64,000 nt of DNA, taken from the NCBI GenBank assembly GCA_039720395.1, contig CM077828.1, forward strand, positions 14,377,764-14,441,763. The letters run 5' to 3'. This DNA comes from Liquidambar formosana (lineage: Eukaryota; Streptophyta; Magnoliopsida; Saxifragales; Altingiaceae). Position numbers and translations under genes: made by a program. The notes under the pieces are model-generated. The model made no database searches and had not been told where the DNA came from. It saw only the letters and a program-made list of their open reading frames with translations. Positions within the stretch are counted from its first letter, which is position 1. Every line of letters begins with the position of its first letter. This document shows, piece after piece, positions 10,660 to 21,579 of the stretch.

Positions 10660-11790
10660 ACATTGGATCTAGCTATAATCATGTTCAACCGCTTAAACCA
10701 CTGAAATTTCTCGTGAATCGGTAGTAACCGGGTTGGCTTGATTATGCCACTTCCTACCATGTGTTTTTCAAAAAATAAAAAATAAAATAAAACTTAAATA
10801 ACAACTACAAGGGCTTGAACCTAGCATCACTTATCTCATCTTACGCTCCACCAATTCTCCTACACTTTCTTTTTGTTACAAATGCAACATAAATTATATT
10901 TAAAGGTTATAACATGATACTAGCTCATGGTTGAACAAGTGACCCACCCTTCTTATTAGGTTGATGTCTGATTTGAGTCAGATAATTATACCATTAGCAG
11001 GTCGAGGTTATATAAGATATTTGCTACTTAGAGTACCCTCACAAAAGGAAAAAGTTGTGTCTATGATACAAATAGCTTTTGATTGCCATAGTTAAACTTC
11101 AAGTCAACGATTGAATAGATTCCAGCTATAATCAGGTTCAACCCCTTAAATCAGTGGAATTTCTCTTGAACCGCTACTAACTAGGCTAGTTAGTCTATGC
11201 CACATCCTACCATGTGTTTCCCCCCCTCCCTCTCCCCCCCCCAAAAAAAAAAAACTACTTTAATAAGAAGCACAAAAGGAAAAAGATGTGTCTGTGATAC
11301 AAATAAAAAAAAAACCTACTTTAATAAGAAGCACAAAAGGAAAAAGATGTGTCTGTGATACAAATACCTTTTGATTGCCATAGTTAAACTTCAAATCAAC
11401 GATTGAACAAATTTCAACTATAATCAGGTTAAACCCCTTAAACCAGTGGAATTTATCTTGAACCGATACTAATCGGGTTGATTAGTCTATGCCACATCCT
11501 ACCATGTGTTTTTCCCAAAAAAAAAAAAAAAAAAAAAAAAACCACTTTAATAACAAGCATAAAGGCTCGAACCTTCCATCATTTACAACGTCCCACACTC
11601 CACCAATTCTTCCACCTTCACTTTTTGTTACATAGTGCAACATAAATTATATTTAAGGGTTTTAACATGATACTAGCCCACTATTGAACTAGTGACCCAC
11701 CCTTCTTACTAGGTTAATGTTTGATTCGAGTTAGATAACTATGCTATTAGTAGGTTGGGGTCCCACAAGATACCCACTAATCAGAGTACC
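10660..11790. repeat. Repeated module within the CACTA element
   Basis: A segment with CTATAATCAGGTTCAACCCC and CATCCTACCATGTGTTT recurs near 10665-10765, 11115-11220 and 11415-11515. It is linked with AAAGGAAAAAGATGTGTCTG blocks and a TTTGTTACA...AACATAAATTATATTTAA block near 10870 and 11625. These look like diverged duplications. No coding potential was seen. Confidence 0.75.
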
Positions 11791-12639
11791 TTCCCAAAGG
11801 AAAAAGATAGATATGTTTGTACATTTGTTTTTATCTTTAGATTCTAAGTGCAGGGCAATGATCAAATGATACAAATACCTTTAGATTGCCATAGTTAAAC
11901 TTAAAAGCAACGATTGAACGGTACAAAGACTTTCGATTACTTAATTAAAATTTTGAGTCAATGTTCAAATTGTATGAAAGACCTCTAATTGCCAAGATTT
12001 AAGTTCCAATCAATGATGGAGCGATAAAATGACATCCATAGCCAGATTCCATGTATAAATCAAGATTTGTGTGCTAAATCACTTTTTCTTTTCACTTATA
12101 CGTTCAATATATTTTTTTAATTAAAAATAAAAATAATTATAAAATTTATTTTAATTTATACATCTTTATTAGCTGATCCATTTAGCCTGATTGATTGAAC
12201 TAAGTTGAACCAATTCGTTCACTTAACTAAACCAATTTTTGAAAGGTTAATTCAAATGAGTATGTTTCTTTCCTTTTAACTAAAGTGCAATTTTAAAGAT
12301 TTTACGGAGTATGTTCCTTACTTCTTTGAACTATTAAAAAAATTAAAATCAAGATTTTCACTCAAGTAGAGTTTCAAAAAATTATATAAAATTCAGCAAT
12401 AACATTATTTATTTATTTTAGGTCATTGGGGAGATTTGGAGGGAAATGAAAATTTATTTATAGAATTAGGACACTCAAGTAGAATTTGAAAATTTTATAA
12501 TTTCAAAAAAAAAAAAAAAATTTCGGCAATAACATTGTTTAGAATTTTGGGTATTAGGGAGATGTGGAGGGAAATTAAAATTTTATTGTCAAATTTATTT
12601 ATTAATTGGTAGCAGAAAGGTGGGAATTTGAAAGAGAAT

Positions 12640-12935
12640 CATCAAAACGACGTCGTTAGACTTGGGGGGAAATTTATCCCATTTTGTCTCACCCGCTAAA
12701 ACCCTTATTGGGAGCACAATCTCCATTCATTCTAGAACTCTCCCTCCCTCTCTCACACAGAAACCCCCAATCTCGCAAAACCCTCTTCTCCCGCAAATCT
12801 ACATTCTCTCTGTAGCATTACGTACCCTCTTCAATCCAAATCCAAGGTGCTCCTGGTGACAAAGGAACATCGGCTAATGAAGGAATAAGGGCTTCTTCCA
12901 ATCACGAACAGGGGATCTCCAACATCCAGGTCAAA
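12640..12935 (+). other. Possible captured 5' end of a host gene inside the CACTA element
   Basis: This block is richer in C and pyrimidines than its AT-rich neighbours. It begins near a perfect palindrome AACGACGTCGTT and has a CT-rich leader-like run around 12730-12800. It ends in CATCCAGGTCAAATC, which could be an exon end followed by a GT donor. A 65-codon open frame (12662-12859) does not resemble a protein I know. CACTA elements often carry host fragments. The reading is tentative. Confidence 0.35.
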
Positions 12936-13259
12936 TCTCTCAGTTTCTTCTTCTCCTTCTTTTTCATTTGTAATTTTGAGTTAGTGTCCGATTGGAACCC
13001 ATAATTGGAATTAGAATTAAGAATTGCAATTCTAATTCCAATTCAGTTGGAATTAAGCCAAATGATGATTCCCTTGTTTGGATGCCATTAGGAATTGGAG
13101 AAAAATAAATAAATTTTGACCTTTATCTATTTTTTTGTTGGGTTGATTTCCATCTAAGAACTAGTGAGAGGAGGAGGGTACGATAAGCGGTAGCCATTGT
13201 CGGCACTCAAAATCATTGTTGGCAATGGTAAAAGAGGTGGGTAGCGAAGTGATTATGTG

Positions 13260-13267
<8 letters not shown>

Positions 13268-13290
<23 letters not shown>

Positions 13291-13482
13291 CGCCAACCGA
13301 AGTGGGTAGCGAAGTGATTATGTGTGTGTGTCTGTGTGTGTGTCTATATATATATATATATATAATGGAGGGTTATATCTGATGGTGGATTCATGGTGGG
13401 ATCTTATAAAGGAATGGATTGAGGAAGAGTGCTGTAGCAGAAGAGGGCTTGATTGTAAGTATAGTGCTGTTGCGGTGGGGGG

Positions 13483-13518
<36 letters not shown>

Positions 13519-13720
13519 CTCGAGAATCCACCATCAGATACAATTCTGTTCAATATCGTCCAAAAAAAAAAAAAAAAAAAAAATTCCCAAGAAAAAGAAA
13601 GGAGAACACTTCATGAGAGGTGTTTCAGATCTGATACAGATCTGTTCACCATTGTCCCCCCCCCCAAAAAAAAAAAAAAAAAACACAAAAAAAATCCCAA
13701 GAAGAAGAAAAGAGAACACT
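13268..13720. repeat. TA and GT microsatellites and poly-A tracts
   Basis: Three (TA)n runs occur near 13270-13290, 13346-13364 and 13485-13517, the first two preceded by (GT)n. The segment GGGTAGCGAAGTGATTATGT is duplicated at 13241 and 13303. Poly-A runs lie at 13562-13582 and 13667-13695, each followed by a similar AGAAAGGAGAACACTT-like sequence. Confidence 0.9.
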
Positions 13721-13984
13721 TTGGGAGAGAGAGGTGTAGATGAGCTCCGTATACAATCTCTTCAACGTCATTTCGAAGGTTGAGATTGTTCCGACACTGT
13801 AGAAAAGAAGATCCAGATAATGCATCTGCCAGAGAGGTAAAAAAACGAAACCCAAATTTCTGGGAAATTTTGATTAATTCCATATCTAATATTATATCTG
13901 CTTGAGCAATTTTTTTTATCAATGATGGAGGGAGTGGCCTATGTTTAATTGTTAGGATTGAGGATGCTGATTTAGGAGTGAGTT

Positions 13985-16225
13985 TTGATTTCTATTTGCT
14001 TTCCTCAGCTGCTTGTTAGTGGGGTTTCTTCTTGTGTTCAGTTAGTGTCCTTTTTGGAAGTGGCATTATGGATAGGAAGATGTTCTCTGCTTGGTTGGTT
14101 TTTAGAAACAATTGTAAGTCAAGTTTCTTATTCTATTTGCCGCTTGCTTATGCTGCATCAATTTTGGGATTCTTATAGTTTTGATTCTTATGGAGCAATT
14201 GGTTTAAGACTCTTCTTGACAGGATAGTGCAGCAGTAGGAAGACCTAAGTGATTACAATTTTGGTTGTTAGCTATGAGTATTTGGAATGGAATAACAGAT
14301 GCATAGGAAGATCTATTTTATTTTATCTTATATATTACATAAGAAATCTTTATATATGTTGGATTAATGAAATCTTTGTTTATATTGTGAGAAATTCTAT
14401 ATTATTCAAGCTGGAAAGATTTGAAATTTTTATTAAGTGGAAAGAAGACTGGTGTTAAAGAAGAACAAAAACTCTGTTTGCTCAGAAATGCTGGAAATCT
14501 TAAACAGTGGCTCAAAATTATAAAATTTTGTGCTATTTTGATTTGGTTTTTGGACTTAAACTTCTGGATATTTTCAGTATATATGTTAACGGTCATTTGT
14601 TGTTTAATTTCGTAACAAAACCTTAAGAATTTTATTTTTAGTATAATTTCAAAGTTGAACTTCAGATGCTATTACAGAAATTTCTGCTGCTGTGGTTCAT
14701 TTTAAAAATTCATTTTAAAAATAGTTATTGATGTCCATTTGTTACGATATTTATATGTTAGAAAGCTGAACAAGTCTAGTTTCAAGTAAAATTACTTTGG
14801 AAGCCCAATTCTTTAGGAATTGAACCCAGAAAATTTATTTAGACATCAACCTTCAAGCTGTTTCTGAAATTTCAGAATCTATCTTTAGACTTTAATATTA
14901 TTTTTGAATTAAAGGGCTTATGGGTATTGTCTAATTGATATTTTTTTCTCAATATTTCAATATTTAAGCTTTATAAGGCAAGTTGAATCATTGAATTTCG
15001 ATTTTTGTGGAGTTAGTTATGAATTTTCTAAGTTTGACTGTCATATGATAAGAATGTTGAATATTGCTTAGTAGCATGGATTATACATGCATGGTATTTG
15101 TGAATTAGTACTTGTAGTACATGTTACAGATATTCTGAAGTATCTTGAGAAAAATACAAATGTCATGTTGTTGTGAAAACATTATTGATAGAAATTGTGT
15201 GCTATTTTGATTTAAAATTAAGCTTGGTGTAGCTTGTGATATTTTATTATAATTTTAAAAGTTATACATTTGATTGGAAGCTTGAATGGTATATCATCCT
15301 TGAATGGAAAATAAAGCAAGTAGGGATTGTGCACTTGGGTGAATGACCCTAAATCTGGCCAGGATATTAGGTTAGTGTTTCCTAGTGGAAATAGATCGGA
15401 AAGGCCAATATTGGGCATGTGTCCCTGGTGTAGCTAGGCTGGAAAAGCAAGGATTGGTATTCAAGGATGGAATAAAATTAACGGAATTCACGTGGAAAGG
15501 TTAGAGATATTCCTATGTGTATGGAATAACTAGGTTTTGTTTTATGAATTGATATAGTTTTCTAGGATGAGATATTTGGAATTGAAATGGTGAACCATGA
15601 GTAGTTAGAATTGTATACTCAATATATATATATGGGTTAGATTTTAAATTCATATGTATATTATTGAACATAAAAGAGAAGAAAATATTATCGTTAATAT
15701 TTATTTGAGATTTCCTATTGGGTTTGGAAGTTTTCTCTGTTGTCTTTACAGGTAAAGGTGCTTATGAAGAGAACTCCTCAATTCCGGAATTGTCTTAAAG
15801 CTTCGCTATGATGTGTTTAGTTTTGATCGTGTATATATAGCATGCCTAGTTGAACATATAAAGTTTTGGGATGAACATGTGGTTGAGGATACATTTTGAT
15901 ATACGTTGTGAAACATGAACTTTGTATATTTTGGGCTGAGAAGTAGCCTAGTATCCTCAACATGGTTTGTAATATTCTGGTATGTGAACTATGAAGAAGT
16001 TATGTATTGGGGTATGTTAAAAAGCTATGTAAAATATATCTTAGAGATCCTACTTATGTTATACAGAGGGCTTGTATGAATGTATTGTGACTAGATAGAT
16101 TTAATAGTAGAATGGCATCATGGTTATAATAGAGAATTGAACTTGATTTTTCAAATGAAAGCTTTTTTTGTAAAGTTTGAATTCGATATGCTTCTTACAT
16201 TTTCTTTTTTTTTTTATGATGTAGA
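13985..16225. other. AT-rich CACTA interior, no gene seen
   Basis: About 2.2 kb of AT-rich DNA with only short, unrecognised open frames (for example 13985-14227). It may be intron-like sequence of captured or element origin, but I found no splice-consistent coding segments. Confidence 0.5.
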
Positions 16226-16319
16226 CAAGAAGCATTACAAAAGCAAAGAACAGATCATAGCTCATGGTTAATCACATTTTGGGTTCGAAGTCATTTGTCA
16301 ATCGTCGTCTTATGGTTAG

Positions 16320-16497
16320 GTAGGAAGCTGTGGAGACTAGGCAGTAGTTTGAGTTGGAGTTGGAGGTTGAGACAACTAGGTAGGAAGTTGTGGATATTAG
16401 GCAGCGGTTTGAGGCACAGCAGGCAAAGATGCAAGAGATGAGGATCAAGCAAAATGAGATGGAAACCTTGTCGAAAACCTTGATGTCACAAGCATAG
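16320..16497 (+). pseudogene. Degraded coiled-coil coding relic, possibly En/Spm (Ptta-like)
   Basis: In one frame the text reads as a Glu/Gln/Arg-rich helix with two imperfect repeats (EAVETRQ, EVVDIRQRFEAQQ) and a tail KQNEMETLSKTLMSQA before a stop. Two TAG codons stand where CAG (Gln) would fit the repeat. Charged coiled-coil C-termini of this kind are found in plant En/Spm accessory proteins of the Ptta family. The homology is inferred by eye only. Confidence 0.4.
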
Positions 16498-17489
16498 CTT
16501 CTTCATAAATGGTAAGTTATATTTCATGTTTACATTTAATAGTACTAGTTGTGTTACTTAGAGGTTTGAAATTTACAAATATAATTGTGTTTAGGCTTCT
16601 TAGGGAAATATCAATCGAAATGCCCTAAAATTAGACAACCACTTGGTGGGTCAAAACAAACTTGTATAAACAAAATAGAATCCAAGATGGATTCCCGATT
16701 TGTAAAATATTTAAAATTTTTGAAATTAGAAATTTAGGTTTACAAATATAATTGAACTTGAGCTTTACAAAGGAAAAATGTCAAATATTAATCACAATGC
16801 CTCCAAATTAGACCACCACCTTGTGTGTAGTCGGTGTTTTCATTTACGTGTGTTGTTGCTAGGTTGAGTTTGTTTGTATGTTTGTTTTGTTTTTTGTTTT
16901 TTCTGTTTAATTGAGTGTGGTCTTGAGTTGATTTGTAGTTGGGGTAGTTTAGAAGTAGCATGGATATTTTGGCTTTGTTTTCGCCGGTTTGTTGTGAGTT
17001 GTAATTTTCTTTTTCTTCTAAGTTGGTGTCTTTTTATTGATTAAAAAACAGGGAAAAAAAAGAAAGATATTATATACTCACATTATATTCACTTTAGATG
17101 ATGAATAATCCAAAAGAACAATCCTAAATCTAATGTATGGCTTATTCTTATATTTAATTCTAAATTCCAAATATATTGATATTTTATTGTTTTATTTTGC
17201 AGATTGGAAACATCTGAAGCTGATTGCTCATGTATGCTAGCTTAGCATTTGGAGTTGTGTTTTTCCATTTTTTCCTTTGGTTTAGTATTTTTATTAATAG
17301 TGCAATTTTTGGAAAGTTTTATAGGATTTCGGAATTAATGTATTGAGAATATACAACATCTAAATTTTTTGGATGGTGTAAGTTATTATTTGTAAGCAAA
17401 TTATACAAGTATTTGCAATCAAGTTATTATTTATAAGCAAGTTATATAGGTATTTGGCTGCAATGAAGAAAAAAAAAAGAACATTACAT

Positions 17490-18195
17490 GTATTTGGCAA
17501 CAAATTATTTGTTGCTAATAGGATTCTTTTGTTGTGGGGTGGAATCTAATTGGTAATAAAACAAAACATTGGAGACGAATTTATTTTATTGCAAATGAGT
17601 TTTTGATTGTTCTTAGCGACTAATTTATTTTGTAGCTAATAGAATCCCTATTTGGTGAACTAATAGTGGCAACGAAATAGTTTTGTCGCAAATAGTGTTT
17701 AAAATGTTTTTATCGATAAAAGTATTTTGTAGACAATATTTGTATTTTTGCCAACGAAATAATTTTGTTGCCAATGGATGTTTTTATGCCAACACTTTCA
17801 TATTAATTAGCGACGAATTTCTATAATTGGCAACGAATAGTATGTAATTTGGCAACGATGCTTTTTGTCGGTAATGGTTGATTATTGGCAACAAAATAAA
17901 AAATTGTTGCTAAATGAGCTTTTTTTTGTTGAAATTTTCGTAGTTTTTGCGACAAAATTTTATATTTGGCGACAAATATGATTCACGTTTGCGACAATTG
18001 TTTTTTGTTGCTAATGGTTAACTAATTGGCGATGATATACATTTTGTTGCTAATACATTCTCTTTTTAGCGGCAAAACCAAAGTTTTGTCGCCAATAGTC
18101 TTTTGCCACGCTCTTTTAGCCACGACGTGGCGACAAAATTTTTTCATCGCTAATACTTTTTGGCAACGATTGGAGTTGCTTTCGCGACAAACTCT
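17490..18195. repeat. CACTA right subterminal repeats
   Basis: Dense, diverged copies of TTGGCGACAAA, TTGTTGCTAAT and TTTGTCGCCAAT occur in both orientations, increasing toward the right terminus. They mirror the left end but lack the regular 184-bp tandem organisation. Confidence 0.85.
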
Positions 18196-18226
18196 TTTGT
18201 CGCCAAAAGCCTGATTTGTTGTAGTG
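18196..18226 (-). repeat. CACTA right terminal inverted repeat
   Basis: Ends with CCTGATTTGTTGTAGTG, the inverted match of 9695-9725 with one difference. Confidence 0.95.
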
Positions 18227-19174
18227 ATATGAAGTGTCAAATAATCTAAAAGTCCTTTATGTTGATGAATGAGCCTCTATTTATAACCAACCAACCATAT
18301 GAACCAATGGTTGAGATTAATTCACCATAAAATCAATCTAGGGCTGTAATTAAATCCTATGAATGTTAAACAACTCAAAAACACCTCCCAATAGGCTTAG
18401 AAGTCCTTTAGAAGGCTGAAATTCGGAGTGGTAGAGTCCCATTTCGTCAAAAACTCAAAAGGAGAAAAATCAGGATGAAGGGCTCGAGTGACCGGTTGGG
18501 GTGAACCGGTCCAACCGGTTGAACCCAACCGGTCACCCGAGAAGAATCCAAAAATTTTGGAATTCTAGCTCGGTTTGGACTTCGAACTTCAAACGGACTT
18601 AAATTCTTCATTTTAACTCCGATTTGAGTGATTCAAAAGCCAAAATTTCAAGCATTCAATGTAGAATAAGCCTAGAATATTCTTGAACCAAGAATCCCTA
18701 ACCACGGTCAGGTGGCTGGGTTTTCATGAGGCGATTACCCGAAAAAATGTCAATTAAGCATAGGGTAATGTGGTGAACCAATCCCAAACCTATCAATAAA
18801 TTAAATTGGCACTTCAATTAGACTCATTTCATCATTCTAAGGTCAATGGAACACTTTGGAACAAATTTGGAAGTCAATTGGAAAATATACGAAGTAAAAG
18901 ACGAAATTGCCCTTCAAGTCGCAAAAGTTCTAATTAGCTATCCAAACCTATCTGGAATTGAACCAAATTTGACACACATACCTAAAATGACCCTAGAAAC
19001 TAAATGCAAGTGATGGGACTCAACAAAGAGATAAAAATATGCATGCAATGATGACCTATTCTCCTAAGACTTAAAAGGGCAAAATTGTCCTTTAAGGCTT
19101 AGGGACTCCTAGATGCTTCTAAACTTAACCAAATGATATCATGATCTCATGGGGGTGAAAATGGGGTGTCTACA
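18227..19174 (-). repeat. Gypsy LTR, U3-side part
   Basis: This continues the LTR after the CACTA insertion and ends at GGGGTGTCTACA. On the minus strand that is the typical LTR start TGTAGACACCCC. It includes a strong hairpin at 18483-18541. The adjoining GTCGG at 19175-19179 is a candidate target duplication; its partner lies beyond position 1. In the second unit the unbroken relic reads GTTGG at the matching place. Confidence 0.88.
18483..18541. repeat. Hairpin of ACCGGTT repeats in the gypsy U3
   Basis: The arms are CTCGAGTGACCGGTTGGG and CCCAACCGGTCACCCGAG, 18 bases with one mismatch. The loop itself contains inner AACCGGT/ACCGGTT inversions. It is an unusually GC-rich island in AT-rich DNA. 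Confidence 0.85.
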
Positions 19175-21579
19175 GTCGGTATATGGTGAGTTTTTTTATG
19201 AATTGTTTTCTTCTCCCTATTAGGTCATTATCTTTGCATTGAACTATAACTTTTAAGTTTTCTACTTCTATAAAACTTCTTATTTGTTAAGAATTCTCTT
19301 TCTTCTCAAATTCTTATTTTCTCTCATTCAATTTTTTGGAAACTCTTTAGTTTTTTGAAACCTATTCTTTTTCTTTTAATGGAAACTTAGGGTTATTAGT
19401 TCTTTGTAAAGGGAGTAACCTCTTCTCAATCGAATTACATGAACTTTGATCTTTATATCTTTGCATATGGGGCACGTAGGCGCTCATTTGACGTTCAAGT
19501 CCGCCTTAGGACACTTAGTGTCCTGGGTTTTCTTTTCTTTTATTTCTTTTATTCTTTATATCTCTCTCTATTGCTTTCCATATCTCTTTTTATTCTTTCA
19601 TGGATGTTTATGGATGGTTTGGATGGTTTCTTTTATATGCATGATGACTAATTAGGAAGTGATTGAAATAGCCCATATAAATTAGGAGAAATTAATAATA
19701 ACCCTTATTAGGATATTGCTTTTAACCAAAACCCCACCATAAGAGTTTTTAACTCCATAACTCCTTTTTAAAAAGTTTTTTTTTTTTTTTTTTTTTGTGA
19801 TAAAGTAAGTAGCATTTTTAGTATACCATTTTTACTATTTTTTTTACTTTTCAATATTATTTATACCAAATATTTAGGAAGGGCAGATTCCATGCTAGAT
19901 GTGTAATGGTTTTGGAGGAAGGGGGGTCCCATTCGTGGGAGAGAAATCTTTGGGATATTGTCTTTCTCTCTCTTCAAGTTATCGTCTTCTTCAATCGTCT
20001 GTAGCCATTGTTAAAGCTTGATGAAACTTCAATGGTGGTTTTGCTCTAAGTACCGATTTCGGCAACAACGATGCAACGAACGAAGTGTGCTTAAGCATCA
20101 ATAGAGGATTTTTTTCATTATTTGGCTCTAGTTTAGAGTGTTCAGCAACCCTGGTTTTTCGTTTCCTATAGATGATTCATTTTCTTTGAAACTTCATTGT
20201 TTTAGTATGTTTTTAAATAGGTTCTAGATTTTTCCTGATTTTTTAGAATCATATTCCCATATTTTGTTTTCATTTTTTTCTTCTATGTTGTTTGTAGTTG
20301 ATTTTTTATACAACCTGACAAATAGATTCAAACATTTTGAGTTTTGCTGCCTTTTTTTGGTTTGTTTGTTCTAATATGCTGATTTTTTCTGCATTTTTTT
20401 AATATAAGTGTAATTCAGTTTCATCAGATTAGTTTACGATTATTTAACTTATGAATAGTAACACGATACTGTTGGGATTATTTTACACATGCTAGTATGT
20501 TTCTATATATACCTATATGATTATATGGTTTGATTTCTATATATATGCTGATTTTTCTGCATTTTTTCAATGTAAGTGTAATTCAATTTTTTATTGATGA
20601 CAGTAACACGATATTGTCATAATTCAATTTTATGCTGATGACAATAACACGATACTATCATCAGTTTAGTTTATGATTATTTAACTTATGAATAGTAACA
20701 CGATATTGTTGGGATTATTTTCACATGCTAATATGTTTCTATATATACCTATATGGTTATATGGTTTGATTTCTATGTATATACTGATTTTTTTTGCATT
20801 TTTTCAACGTAAGTGTAATTTAATTTTTTAGTGATGACAGTAACACGATATTGTCATCATTTTAGTTTATAATTATTTAACTCATGGATAGTAACACGAT
20901 ACTGTTGGGATTATTTTACACATACTACTATGTTTCTATGCATATCTATATGTTTATATGGTTTGATTTTTATGTATATAATAAGTTGTGTCCATTTCAT
21001 ACGTTTGGAATGTGATTTTGTACGTCTGAAAGGTTGTTTTTTTATTGGGATTCTATTTCTATATAAGTCGTCGGAAATTATGGTAGGTTTGTTAATGATA
21101 TCCCTGATTTTCAGGTATGAAAAGTACAATGGCATGGTTGTAAATACTTCCAATAGTAAAATGAGGGGCTTTTTGGTCCGTACGGGGTTGAAAGGGGTTT
21201 TTACAAAACTAATTCTTATTTAGGATCTATTGTGAAAGGAGTCTTATACATAGCGGTTTTGACCAAAATTCCCTAAAAATTAAAAGACCCATTTTGGGGC
21301 AATGTAGGTGCCTATAGGATGTTTTATAAAACCTTCCCACATTGTAACTTAGTCTCTGAATTCTCTCTTATTTTGTTAAGACTTGCTTTGTCTTAATTGA
21401 AGTCATTTGTTTGGTTTTGAAAGGTTTTCTCTAAAATGTTTTTATGGTTTTCCTTATTCCTTAAAAATGAGGTGGCTACTCTTTACTTTTGTTTTTATTT
21501 TTGTGGACTTTAAAAAACATATTTTTATTTATTTAAATCTCTCTCTTTTAAAAAGGGCGATCAAAACCCGTGATTCACA
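19175..21579 (+). repeat. Old gypsy-type LTR relic, unit 1, interrupted
   Basis: The two parts 19175-19684 and 21274-21579 together match the complement of the younger gypsy LTR. They end with GATCAAAACCCGTGATTCACA, the LTR terminus. No PBS follows, so it looks like a solo or truncated LTR. The left end was cut by the younger gypsy element and the middle holds a Mutator-like element. The uninterrupted partner in unit 2 is 50262-51138. Confidence 0.85.
19685..21273. mobile_element. Mutator-like non-autonomous element A, 1589 bp
   Basis: It sits inside the old LTR and is absent from the matching place in unit 2 (near 50834). The ends are GGAGAAATTAATAATAACCC and, inverted, GGGAATTTTGGTCAAAACCG, which match each other imperfectly. 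The flanking 9-mers TATAAATTA (19676-19684) and TAAAAATTA (21274-21282) differ at one base, giving a 9-bp target duplication as Mutator elements make. The interior has diverged repeats with the motif GTAACACGATACTGTTGGGA near 20458, 20697 and 20888. No transposase was seen. Element B at 43573-45009 shares its terminal sequences in the opposite orientation. Confidence 0.82.

Larger units (their letters stand above)
9695..18226. mobile_element. CACTA (En/Spm) transposon, non-autonomous, 8532 bp
   Basis: The ends are inverted copies starting CACTACAACAAATCAGGC, matching over about 31 bases with one mismatch. Inside both ends lie many copies of GCGACAAA-type subterminal repeats, as CACTA transposase binding regions have. 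The element splits the gypsy LTR. Flanking trinucleotides are AAT on the left and ATA on the right, so the expected 3-bp target duplication is not clean. No transposase frame remains: open frames are short, and only a degraded coiled-coil relic near 16320-16497 looks element-derived. Much of the middle (12 to 17 kb) is AT-rich with no recognisable gene apart from a 5'-end-like block near 12640-12935. Confidence 0.94.
1..19174 (-). mobile_element. Ty3/gypsy LTR retrotransposon, Tat lineage, degenerate, cut by window edge
   Basis: Read on the minus strand, the order is LTR (19174 down to 7330, split by a CACTA insertion), PBS, leader, gag-protease, spacer, RT, RNase H, a second RNase H and the start of integrase, which leaves the window at position 1. 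Order gag-PR-RT-RH-INT defines Ty3/gypsy. The second, archaeal-type RNase H domain and the gap between protease and RT are known hallmarks of the plant Tat/Ogre group. The LTR begins TGTAGACACC (minus) and ends in CACA, and would be about 3.3 kb without the CACTA element. The element is dead: stops at 140-142, 689-691, 1607-1609, 3039-3041 and 3150-3152, a frameshift near 1665, and a changed RT active-site residue. It inserted into an older related LTR at 19174/19175. The other LTR and its target duplication lie outside the window. Confidence 0.93.

Noticed and set aside
9707..10760. Several minus-strand open frames with repeated CRQKSFPP-like peptides
   Set aside because: They are translations of the 184-bp CACTA subterminal repeat and have no coding signs.
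13322..13783. 153-codon frame with Tyr-Ile runs and Lys runs
   Set aside because: Produced by TA microsatellites and poly-A tracts.
9692..18229. Clean 3-bp target duplication for the CACTA element
   Set aside because: The flanks are AAT and ATA; they do not match exactly, so I do not claim it.
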